Assembly: GCF_024323335.1 (NCBI RefSeq)
Contig: NC_066580.1
Span: 89,900,547-89,964,546 of the forward strand
From: Lathyrus oleraceus
Taxonomy: Eukaryota > Streptophyta > Magnoliopsida > Fabales > Fabaceae
Reading direction: 5' to 3'
DNA: 64,000 bases
The position numbers were made by a program, and so were the translations under genes. Within the stretch, counting starts at the first letter, position 1. Every line of letters begins with the position of its first letter. This document shows, in pieces, positions 47,770 through 58,987 of this stretch. The notes beneath the pieces were generated by a model, which was not told the DNA's origin, did not search any database, and saw only the letters and a list, made by a program, of their open reading frames with translations.

Positions 47770-50700
47770 TACCGCGTGTTGGATGAAACATTTAAGATTG
47801 ATTACCTCCCTAATTGTCTAGGTGTTGTCTTATTCTGGAAAAGCATGTGTCGTCCTCCAGCTAAGCTCCCTTATTTCAATAGGAATAACGTTTTCAGTTC
47901 CATAGATAATTCAAAAGGGTGTTTCTATCATCGCCAAGTAGGAAGTGGTACGATATTCCCAAAGGATAAGTGTGGGATCATCTTCCCAATTTCCCTTAGT
48001 CACCTCTAGTCTTCGCTTCAGTCCTCTAAAAAAAACTTGTTTGCATTTTTTTGGCCCACTCGTTCGTCTAAGTATATTCCATTGATGTGAAGTAATTCTT
48101 GAACTTTAAATCCTCCAGCAATTGCTTCAGTTTTTTAACCAAAAACTATGTCTCGATATCTGTTACGATGGATTGAGGAATTCCTTATATAACCAATATG
48201 TTCTTTTTAAAGATCTTTTGGATGTTAGGAGCAACAATATTCATTAAATCCTCTTCTTTGACCCAATTGGTGAAGCAATCAAATGCAACAATTAGAAATT
48301 AAAGTTGACATTGTGGTAGGGGAAATGACCAAGGATATTTATACCATATTACGAAAAAAGGCCAAGGTAATGTGAACACATGCCACTCAGATGGATGGGT
48401 GTTATTGATGTCTTCGTGCTTATGGAACAAGTTGTATTTCTTCATGTAATCCTTGGCATCATGGATTGTAGGCGACCAATTATATCCATCTTTAAGGGCT
48501 TTCTTGGCCAATGCTCGGGCATCAAGATGTTAACCAGCTATCCCATCGTGTACTTTGGCGAGAGTGTATGCAGCCTACTCCCCTCCCAGGAATTTCAACA
48601 CGGGTGGAAAAAAATCTTCTATATAAGCTCCCTTCTATCAAAGAATACAAACTGACTCTTCTTTATACCGGGTTGGCCTTAACTATGTTGAAGGGGAGTG
48701 TTCCCTACTCAATAAACTTTATAATGGTTTATATCCAAGAGGGTTATGAGATGTATTCTAAAGGAATCACTATCATATATGGAACTTGGATGCTTGGACC
48801 CCTTGACATCTCTTGGATGAAGGAACGATTCACTCCATAGGATGTGGTTCTAGCATGTTTACAAATGAAAATTTCTCTAGTGTTTTGTTCCCTTGGGACG
48901 TTCACAATTTCAAAGGAATTAAACTCTTCCATATTTTCCATAGTCAAGGTGACATATAACTGTAATAATGGATATTTAGTCTGAGCTTCCGTTTTGACTT
49001 GTGACACTAAGAGTTAGGAATATGTCCATAGGCTGATGATTTCTTCCCCCATTTCGGCAACCAATGTGAGGCTGAGGATAAAAGCTTCATACTTGGCTTA
49101 ATTATTGGTGGTGGGGAACTCTAAGTGTAAGGATACCTTAATCACCAACCCGACTTTGTTCTACAAAATGAGACCATCTCTTCTTCCCCCAACTATTATA
49201 TGACTCACCCGTGAAAACGACCTAGATGTAGGCTGACTTTGATATACTTGGAGTCATTTCTGCAGTAAAATTTGCAAACAAACTGAGATTTTAAAGCTTT
49301 CATCTTCTTCAAAGGAGATGTCAAATTCGGAAAACTCAATTGACCACAACTTCAATCGTCCCGCCAGATTTGGATGATAGAGGACTTGCTTTAAGGGTAG
49401 ATACTGAACTATAATGGAACGTGCTAGAAAATATTGTCACACCTTCTTCGATGCAATCACCAATGTAAATATCATTTTTTATATTTTTTGATATCATACT
49501 TTTGGTCTGGCCAAGGCCTTGGAGATGAAGTAAATTGAGCTCCTGATTAAATTCGATTCTCGCACGATGACAACACTAATTTCTTTGTCGAATATAGAAA
49601 AGATAGGAATACAACCTCCCTAGTGGAATTCCAAGACAATACTGGTAGGGTTGATAGAGCCATCTTCAAGGATATAAATGTTTGCTTGCATTCTGAGGTC
49701 GATTCAAATCATGCTTCCTTTTTCAATTTGTAGAATGGTAGGGTGTGCTAATTTGAGTTTGAGATAAACCTATTGAGAGCCATTAAGTATAATCCTCCTT
49801 CTTTGTGGTTAGTACCACCATTTGGATGACTGCTTTGCACTTATCTGGATTAAACCTTATATTATACTATTAGAATCTTTAGAATTCACAAAAGAGAGAT
49901 GATCATCCTGTAGTTCCTCTTTTCCAGACATAACGATCATATCATCTATGTACACTTCTAATGTTGAATCATTATCTAGTATATTATCCATACTTTTTTA
50001 TGCCAAAAGGCATCCCGTTGTACTGGTAATTTGCTTGCTCAGTCATGAAAGTTCTATTCAATCTATCTAGCTCATACATGGGAATTTGGTCGTAACAGGA
50101 ATATGTGTCCATGTAGGACATAAGCTTATATTCAGATGAATGGTACACCAACTTGTCTATATTTGGAAAGGGGTCCGAGTCTTAGATACATGATCAATTG
50201 GGATCCATGTAATCGACGTACATCCTTAATTTCCCTGAAGCTTTCTTTACTAACATGACATTAGAGAGCCATTTTGTATATTTAACTTCAGATATAAAGT
50301 TCGCATCGAGTAAGCTCTGGACCGTCTTTATGGTTGCTTCGTCCTTTTCAAGTGATTGTCTCCTCCTACGATGGGATACATACTAGGCATGTGGATTAAT
50401 ATTTAATTGATGGCATGTTAAACTTAGGTTTATGCCTAGCATCTCGTGTGGAGAAATCGCAAAGAGGTCGACATTCGTCTTTAGGCATTCAATAAGTTCT
50501 TTATTTACTATGGCTAGTAAACCAGTGCTTACACGAACTAGCTCGATAGATTATCATCAAGTTGAATGACCTAAAACTCCATGTCTGAAATCATCCCCAA
50601 GGTCTTCATCTTACCCCCAATCGATGTTCTTATTTCGTCGTCTTATAGATATTTGTCGTACAGTACATTGAGATCGACTATGATGGTTATTTCACAGACC

Positions 50701-51290
50701 TTCTTCCTCTTTTCCTCAGTAACGATAGTGGATGTCAGGAGCTCTTTAGTGTTTCCTCGTATATAATACGAGCTCCAAACATATCGACTTCAACAAGGAT
50801 TGGTTGGCCCACATAGTTATGGTATTTCATATTTAAATGGACCAGAGAGGCTACAATATCTAATGTTGCTATGAATGATCTCCCAAGGATGTCACCGTAG
50901 AAATTTTAGAAAGGGACTACGAAAAAAGAACGTTAATAGTTCTAATGTTCTTCCCTTAGAAGAAGATCAGTAAATCTACTGCTCCGCATGGTCTAATTGA
51001 GATGTCATTGAATGCTAAGAGGCTTTTACCTTCACATGGATTCAGATCTCACATGCATAGTCCTAACTTCCTGAAGATTGTGAGATATATTAGGTAGCAC
51101 AATATTTTGTCATCAATGAGGATGCCTGATACTGAATAATTGGTTATTTTGGCGGTTATGACCACTAGAAGTGTTGCATTAGGAGTTTTGTTCACCTTAT
51201 CGTGCTTTCAAAACCCTAGCATCGTTCCATCCTTTTGTCTCCTCTTGATTTGAATTTTTCTCTATGATTGAGGCTCTCTCTCACCTGGAA
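47770..51290 (-). pseudogene. Degraded Tat-lineage Ty3/gypsy pol (PR-RT-RNH-aRNH-INT)
   Basis: Read downward on the minus strand in several frames. A protease-end-like segment (ILGRSFIATLDIVASLVHL, about 50,880) is followed by RT with EANFISEVKYTKWLSNVMLV and KKASGKLRMYVDY (about 50,300-50,200), MPFGIKK (about 50,010) and a still readable catalytic VYIDDMIV (YIDD at 49941-49952). Then come RNase H and its end (NLAGRLKLWSIEFSEFDISF, about 49,350), aRNH with AKYEAFILSL and VNVPREQNTR, and integrase with a HxxxxH-like finger (HKHEDINNTHPSEWHVFTLP, about 48,430). The integrase core ends at KGNWEDDPTLILWEYRTT and IIYGTENVIPIEI (about 47,900). Many stops and frameshifts; non-functional. It lies opposite in strand to the adjoining gag. 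Confidence 0.85.
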
Positions 51291-51302
51291 GGTTCTGGCC
51301 AA

Positions 51303-54300
51303 TGTAAGACCCCAATTTTGACCCTAAGATCCCTCATGATATCTCATCATATGCATTGGCATTGGGATCATACCTTGGCATCCTCCTTACCCCTCATCCA
51401 TTGGGTTTGTTTTGGGAGAGATCACCAAGCACTATGTGATTGTATCATACATGTTATTTTACTAACTAAAATACCAAAAATATGTCTTTGCATTTGTCTA
51501 ACTCTTTTGTAGGTAGGGCACATGATCACCTTTGATTTATCAAGCTCACATCTAGGGTTTAAGACCCTCATTGCTAAGAGATCAACCATGAAATGATCCA
51601 TAATGGATCTAGGCATCATATATGAGTCCCTATGATCTTTACATGGTATTATGATCAAGAATTCTTCAAGAGTTTGGAATTGGTTTGCCTTGGAAACCCT
51701 AGTGCATCTGGGTATCTTATGTAACTTCTTCACCAAGCTTCTTCAACAATTGATCAAATATTTCAAGGGGTATTTCAAATCTCACCATATTATGCATATA
51801 TGATCTCCCATGAGTCCCGAAAGTCAAGATAATTGCAAGTTAGCAAGTTGGTTGATGGTGGTTGACCAAAGGAATTCATCTAATCAAAACTGGGGTCCCC
51901 TAGACCATATCTCCTACAATTTTTATCATATGAAAATGATTCCCATATCAAAGTTACTCTAAAATGACATTCCAAACGACTTTCATGTTGAGGTCTAGAG
52001 CTAGTTTTGCTTGGAAAGTCATTTTTTATGGTGAAAGATTATAGGTCATTTTGTCTAAACCCTAATTTGGAGGTCAACTTCCCAAGGCCATAACTTGCTC
52101 AATTTTTATGAGATGAATGATTTACAAGTTGCACAATAAAATTAAAGGTGTCTAATTAAACCTTTATGTTTGGAGGAAGAGCTAATTCAACTTTTATAAG
52201 CATGTTATATGAGGATACATTATAGGTCATTTTGGACCAATGCCATTGAACAAGTGATTTTCCTCAACTTCAAAAATGCATAACTCATTCATCTCAAATC
52301 CAAATATGGTCAAATTGGTAACCATTTTGAAGGATTTTGAAAGAGCTACAACTTTTATGAAGACACGTTACTTATTTTAAGCTCACATAAAAAGTTAGAC
52401 AAGGTGGAACAAGTGAACATATGGCTTGGCACTTAGAAATATTTTTGATATGTTAAAATTTCCAAACTTCCACTTCAAAATTCATCATGATACAAGCTTA
52501 AAATGGAAAAGTGTTCAATATTAAAGTTGTTACTATTGATCTAACCTTTCCAAAGAGTCCAATTTCATCCATTTTGGACAAGGTTTGAGTAGTCTGCGCA
52601 TCGCTTGAATAGGGCATCATCATTTGGCAAAGATCAAACTTCAAACAGCTGTACACATTTGCCTTGCATTCCAATTCACTTTCAGATTCATTCACACTTG
52701 ATTATGGACCTAATTGAGTGACTTCATGGGCCTGTACACACCCATGTAAGCATGCATCATCCATTGCCAAATTTGGAAGTTGAATTTGAAGATGCAAATA
52801 TCACAAGCTACAGCTATAAATAGAGACCTCTAGCATCAGAATTAAGGACCCTTACGCGCCAGCTTTGCTCCAATACCCCAAACCCTCATATTTTGAAAGG
52901 AGAAACCTGAGAATTTTCTTTGAAAATTGAGTTTGAATCTCACTGTTTGGAGATTCAAAACTCCAGGGATCCAAAGCTTTTGTTCCATTCTAATCTACTT
53001 CTGCAAGCTTCCTGAGTAAGATCAAGCAAGAATCAAAGAAAGAGCAATCGAATTCTGCACAACATTGAAGGCAAGCAGATTGAGTTGCTTTGAGGCCATA
53101 TCGAAGCAACTCAAGTCATGTACCTCAAATTTCAATTCCATGTATCTCTCAATATACTTGGAGTTAGGATGAATTGAGGTCAGATTCGTGATCAGTGCCA
53201 TTTTTACTTTGAAATCATGTCCTTCTTTTTTATTTTTGTGATGGTGATGAGTGAACCAGTCTGGCTAGGGTCGCCTGAGAAGATGACCGGCGTTTTGCTC
53301 CGATGATGAGCTGGAATGGTTCAGAGCCACATGATCATTTCATTTTGTTTTAATCACGGGCGTTGGTTTTGAATACCGTTTGTGTGGCGCGTTGACTCAA
53401 GTGTATGGTGGAACGCGCGTTTGGATTCACTTAATCTACCACCTCAATTAATGAGGGAGATCAAGTGGTCCACATTTTTTCTGAATATTTGAATTTCATT
53501 TTATTTGTGTTATTTTCATTAATTCATATTAATTTTAATATTGATCCAAAAAATATGAGAGTTTCACCAAAAAAAATTAAATAAAATCCTATTTTATTTA
53601 TTGAATTAAAATTATTTTTTGGATCATTATTAATATTTTTCATGATTTAATTGATTTTATGAATATTTTTAATTATTTAAAAAGACTTTTAAGTTTCCAA
53701 AAATTATGAAATTTTTTCTCCAAGGTCCTTTGACCTTGTTTGACCTATGATAAATCTCATGACCATTTCTTTGGTGTTTTGATGAGGTTTTAGGAAATTG
53801 ACCAACCAAATATTTTTGGTCAAGGTTGATTTGACTTTGTTAGGTTAAGATCATTGAATTTAGGGGATTGATGGAATGTACATTCCATCTCCCAAAATGA
53901 ATGAATGATCTTAATTTGGTAAAAGTCCTCCTTTGACCAATTTGTGTTGAATCCATTTCCCCTCCATTTTCATCTCATTCCCCTTCTTTATTCATTTATG
54001 TCATGGACCTATGACATCTCTATATCCTAAGGCTAGTTGATTGCAAAATCAACATGAGTATGAATGAGATTAGGTCCCCCATTTTGCATATTCTTTTTGT
54101 ATGTGGTATGTTTCATGAGCATAGTCCATTATACTATGTCTCTAACATGCATTAACACCAAAATTCTATTGCCCGCCCTCAAATAGTTGTGACTTCTACA
54201 TAAGTCCAATTATGATTGCTTAACATAACGCTAAATTTGTGACACAAAAGGCATAACATTCTAGTTAGTGAGATTGTAAGTCTCCCCTCTTTCATGGTAT

Positions 54301-55809
54301 TGTGTGGAAACTTGGCCTTTTTTTCCTTCCTTTGGAAGATGTCTTGGTTCATGGATCCATGCTTGTGATAAGTGGGTTCAGTGTTCTCCAAAGAATGACT
54401 TAAACAAAACAAAGCAAAAGCAATACTAACATCTAATCAACTAACAACTAACATTTAATTTCAAGTCATTTACTTTTATGCACTTTAATTTTTAAGCTTT
54501 TAATTCATTTGCCATTATTCATACCATTCAATTTGTTTATTTTAATGTTATTTTCACTTTGCCCACTTGGGTCATATTTTGTGATACATTGTGTTTGTAT
54601 ATATTTGTTTGTTTGTTTGGTCTTTTGATCTTAATGTACATAATAAGAACAAAAAAACCTAAAAATCATCTTGTGTGGACTGTTGGTTTGATATGAGACT
54701 ATTGGACTTAGAATTTAGGCAACATTCCCTATGCAAAGGACTTGACCAATGCCAACTTTCATGAAACCAAGTGCTTGTGAAGTGAACATTCATCTGATAC
54801 AATATTGAAGATCCATTTGAGTTCATCTGCAACATGATCATTGTGAAGCCGTTATTTTGAATTTGTGTCTCATGCCATCTTTGAAGTCATCTGATACATG
54901 GGGAATTTTGAAGAAGATCATGGAGTTGCTAAGCTTGAATGTGGCTATCTTTATTTGATGTCTTGCTCTTCATCTTGCTATATGTGTATTGATTATTGCT
55001 TGATTCTAAAGTCCAAGGGAAATTTGGGTTTCTATATGACATTCTTGTCTATTGGATTGCAACCCATTGGTCAGATCTTTTCAACTCTTAACTTTTAAAT
55101 TTTTGCTTAGGATTAGTCTCTTCATCTCCTCCCACTTCTTTAATTTCAAATCTCTCCCCTCTTTCAAAATCTTCTTTGCTTGTGATTTCTAAACTTTGAC
55201 CTTTATTGCAAATTAGAAACTTTGGCCTTATGCCATTGCATTTTAAAACTCTTTTCTTAAACAAATTTGTAAATAAATTTAACTATACTTGACTTAAAAT
55301 TTCAAAAGCCAAAAAGAACTAACACTCATTCAAACCATTTTTTAGGCCTTTTGTGCCTTTGTCAAACCTAAATTTTTGTTAAAAGCAATGCACTCACTTT
55401 GAAATTGTTATCACGAACTACGAGATTTTGATCCCTCATTTTTATGTTGGTACGTAGGCACAAGTCTGAAGGTCTTGTCAAACACAAAAAATATAATTAA
55501 TGAATTCTTTTCTCATCCCCCATTCTATTTATTGCAAACATGATTTGTACAAAAAACATATGCACACAAGAAAAGGCTCTGTAGGAGTACCTAGGACACT
55601 TTAGGTGCTAACACCTTCCCTCTATGTAACCAACCCCCTTACCCGTAATCTCTGACATTTTATTAGTTTTGATTTGAAAACTTCTTATCTCTTGGGTTTT
55701 GTTCGTACTTTTCCCTTTTCACTTGGAAACAATAAAAGCGTGGCGGCGACTCTGGTTTTATTGACGTCTAGCTTATCCATAGCTTGATGGTCATGAATTT
55801 ACCGCTACA
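51303..55809 (+). mobile_element. LTR-B: 4.5 kb solo LTR, same family as LTR-A
   Basis: Runs from TGTAAGACCCCAATTTTGAC (51303) to ACCGCTACA (55809), 4507 bp. Flanks GCCAA (51298-51302) and ACCAA (55810-55814) match at 4 of 5 bases. It aligns along its length with LTR-A in opposite orientation, including the first 150 bp, the TATA at 52815, the CACAATACCATG block near 54,300 and the CTAGGACACTTTAGGTGCTA block near 55,590. No internal domain is attached. Confidence 0.88.
52815..52822 (+). promoter_or_regulatory. Probable LTR-B TATA box
   Basis: CTATAAATAGAGACC, conserved at the matching place in LTR-A; about 1.5 kb from the LTR start. Probable LTR promoter. Confidence 0.55.
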
Positions 55810-57465
55810 ACCAACCGAATCGACAATGAAGATCGGAGATGATCCAAAGTCTAAAGGATCTAAGGTGCTCTAGGATGCAGGATTAAGAATTGTTTTCTTT
55901 ATCTTAGCGTGAGGTTACAACAATTATGACTTGAATCAGATGGATCTTATTGTGGAAATTCACAAAAATCAGGAGTCAATGTAGTAAACTTTAACTTCTG
56001 TTATGATGGAAGGGAGTTGAATGTTAAGGTTAACACTCAAACACCTAAGTTAGCGAAAAATAATGAATAATGAATAATGTGAGAATGAGAATGAATTTTA
56101 AAATAGACATTTTTTTTAATGTAAGATGCTTTATATATAAGAGTTGTTTAGAGTGTTCAAGATCTAGACCAAATACGAACCTTCTCTTATTGGGCCTTTC
56201 CTGACAGAAAATAAGTTATATAAAAATTGTTTCATGGGCCTATGTAAACTATAAAAAATGTTTAAAATCATACAGGCACAATAATTCCAACAAGATTTAA
56301 TACCATTAATGGACATATCATTCCACATAAAATTTGATATGCACATCAAAATATATATGCAATTTCTACAATTAAATTTAATACAATTATATCATGTAAA
56401 TTTTTTTATTATGTATTTGTAAGTTAGATTTTAAAAGTTTTCAAAAATTATTTTTGATGAGTTAAATTTATATTTCAATATATTTAATATTTTATTTTTC
56501 AATTAAAAAAACAACAATACACGTGGGCATATGATTCGAAGTTTATCACATTATTTAATCGCAAAGAAACATTTTACTACTTGAAGTTTGTAGATTTCAA
56601 ACATACATGATCCTTTTGAATCTAATGCTCTCCCTACTATTTTGTAGTATGTTTTCCTTCAACTTTATTTCATAATCTTCGCGTGAATAATTTCTCATAG
56701 AAGGATATGTTCTAAGAATTGAATAAATAAAGTTAGAATATGATAAACTAAGATAAGAAAATGAAGATGTGAAAAAATTGGACACTGAGTGGCACTGATA
56801 TGGTCCACGAAGAGGATAATACAAGAGAAGGCCCCATGACTAAGACTAGGGCAGTGCTAAATAAGATAAGGCCCAAATGCTTCAAGATTATGAATATCGA
56901 CAGCCAAATGAGAATTTTTTGAAAAAATTATTTGACACTCTTACACTTATACCTTTATTCCTACAAAATTAAAATATGTTAATTTTAACATTTTTACAAA
57001 ATTATTATTTACCATTTAATTTTTCACCCTCATTTTTAAAATTTTCGAATTTGAAGAAAGTGTATCCTACACAAGTTTTTTGGTATACAAATGTGTTTCG
57101 ATGACCAAATTTTACGAATAACTTCATTTTAACGTTATAATTCGTGTTAATATCATCGTATAATTTCTTTTCAAGTATTTTCTTCGGAGTTTTCACAAGA
57201 AAGTTTGCATTGAAGTTATCTAATATGTAACGTTGTTCACCATAAATAATCTAATATGTAATTTTTGTTAAGCAGATAATTCACATTTAAGTAATTCAAT
57301 ATGAAAGTATGTATTTTTTGTTTTTAAGATTCTAATTTTCTATTTTGAAATATTTTTATTATAATTTTATAAATACGAATATTCTTATGCTATGCAATAA
57401 AAATCAATCTTGTTTAAGCATCATTGATGCATTATCAATTACACCGAAATTTGATATACAGAAAA
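55810..57465. other. AT-rich region without recognised gene
   Basis: No coding motif, RNA gene or clear repeat family is recognised. A TTTATATATAAG stretch near 56,130 could be a promoter of a lost element. The minus-strand open frames here are short and featureless. Confidence 0.4.
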
Positions 57466-57577
57466 TTGTAATAATATGAGCTAAAGAGGTTGGAATCAGA
57501 CATAAAGTCATTATCGTCGGAAAGTTGTAATAATATGGGCTAAAGAGGTTGGAATCAGACATAAAGTCATTGTCGTT
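57466..57577. repeat. Tandem duplication of 59 bp
   Basis: TTGTAATAATATGAGCTAAA... (57466) is repeated at 57525 with few differences (ATGAG/ATGGG, ATTATCG/ATTGTCG), so the copies are recent relative to the decayed surroundings. Confidence 0.85.
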
Positions 57578-58862
57578 ATTACACGATCAAATACAAAGAC
57601 AATAAAGAGGGGGAGACTGTTTATCTTGAAAAATGGTAAACAACCGCTGACCTTTCAAATTTCTAAATTTGGTCACTCACAGGATCAATCAGATTGATCC
57701 TAGGACATGTGCTAAGTGTCTCGTAAACGTAATAGTAATAAATGATCAAACTAAACGTCAGATCAGAGTATTAAAGAAAATTAAGGACAAAAGAGTGACT
57801 TAAACGAAAAGAAAAGTCTTAAATTAGCGTTTAGAACTAGCAAAGAAAAATGAATTAAACGACGGAAATCGTAAAATGATTGAAAGTAATCAAAAAGGTT
57901 TGTAAGCACTGGAATCTTTAAGACTGTAAGGTAAAAGTTTAAGGTAAGGAAAGGAACAAAGGATATTTAAACTTGCAAATGACAAAGTAAAAATAAAGTA
58001 TTTGAAAGGAAAGAATAAGGAAGAATGTTTCTGAAGAGAAAGTAAAGACAAATTTATAATGCTTTGAAATGATTAAACAATGGTGTAGACAACATACATT
58101 CTGCGTTTTACAGTTCTTCTTCACACAAATACTTAGTAAATTTGCAGATTTTGTACATAATTTGACACATATTTTTCTAACACTAAGATCCTATATTTAT
58201 ACTGGATCGAAATAACCGCTCTGATGGTCCTTCAATTACGTCGATACATGTGGCGTCCTGCATGCGTGCGTTCGCTCACTCTGCTCCACGCGTATCCTCG
58301 TGGTTTCTAACGAAGGTAATCTTCCCTCCTTTATTTAAATTTCAAATCTCTGATCGAAACCGTTTTCTAACCGCTCCTCAAGGAACTGCTCCGAAATTTC
58401 AGCTATAAGCTTGATCTTTATCCAATCAGCTAAGCCGATCTACCTCCAGCTGGTCGAATCACTTCTTGGTCGAAAACCAGCTGTGGTAATTTGGGGTGGG
58501 CGTCAAAAATTTGAGATAACAGATTGCCCCCCCAAAATGTCATTTTCGACACACGAGAGAGAAAGACTTTTTTGAGACCTTACTTCGACGCCTCAATGAC
58601 TGATACTGTGCCAGGTGTCTCAATATTCGCAAAAACTTTTTAGTTCCTCCACTTGTCCGGTGACGTCAGCGTCATCATTGTTTTTCCTATCCACGTCTTT
58701 TCAGCCCACAATAGAATCTTTTTTACTCATCACGTTTCCTAGCTTCTAGGAAATCATGGGCTATAGCATTAATTTCCATTTTCACTACATTGCCCAAGGG
58801 ATACACGTGTCCCATTAACTTGTCCACCATTAATGTTGATTTGAAACGTCTCCCTATAGGCC
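57578..58862. other. Upstream region of the PMD gene
   Basis: No other gene is seen. The last several hundred bases are more GC-balanced and lead into the TATA box, so they probably include the promoter of the PMD gene. An ACACGTGT ACGT box lies near 58803. Confidence 0.4.
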
Positions 58863-58870
58863 TATAAAAC
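58863..58870 (+). promoter_or_regulatory. TATA box of the PMD gene
   Basis: TATAAAAC, 125 bp before the ATG at 58988, followed by a C/T-rich leader; well placed for transcription starting near 58,895. Confidence 0.6.
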
Positions 58871-58987
58871 CCAATTACTTACCCATTTCAAAACTTTCTC
58901 ACATTCTCTGAATCTTCAAACATTCAAACCCTCCTTTCTCCCAATACCTTCTAACTGAAACCCAGATTTTGTTTTCAAACTTTAACA

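Noticed and set aside
47776..48009. Plus-strand 77-codon frame as continuation of gag
   Set aside because: The opposite strand reads clearly as integrase C-terminal text (KGNWEDDPTLILWEYRTT), so the plus-strand frame is a shadow.
36645..55809. LTR-A and LTR-B as the two LTRs of one complete element
   Set aside because: They are in opposite orientation and each has its own flanking short duplication, so they are separate solo LTRs.
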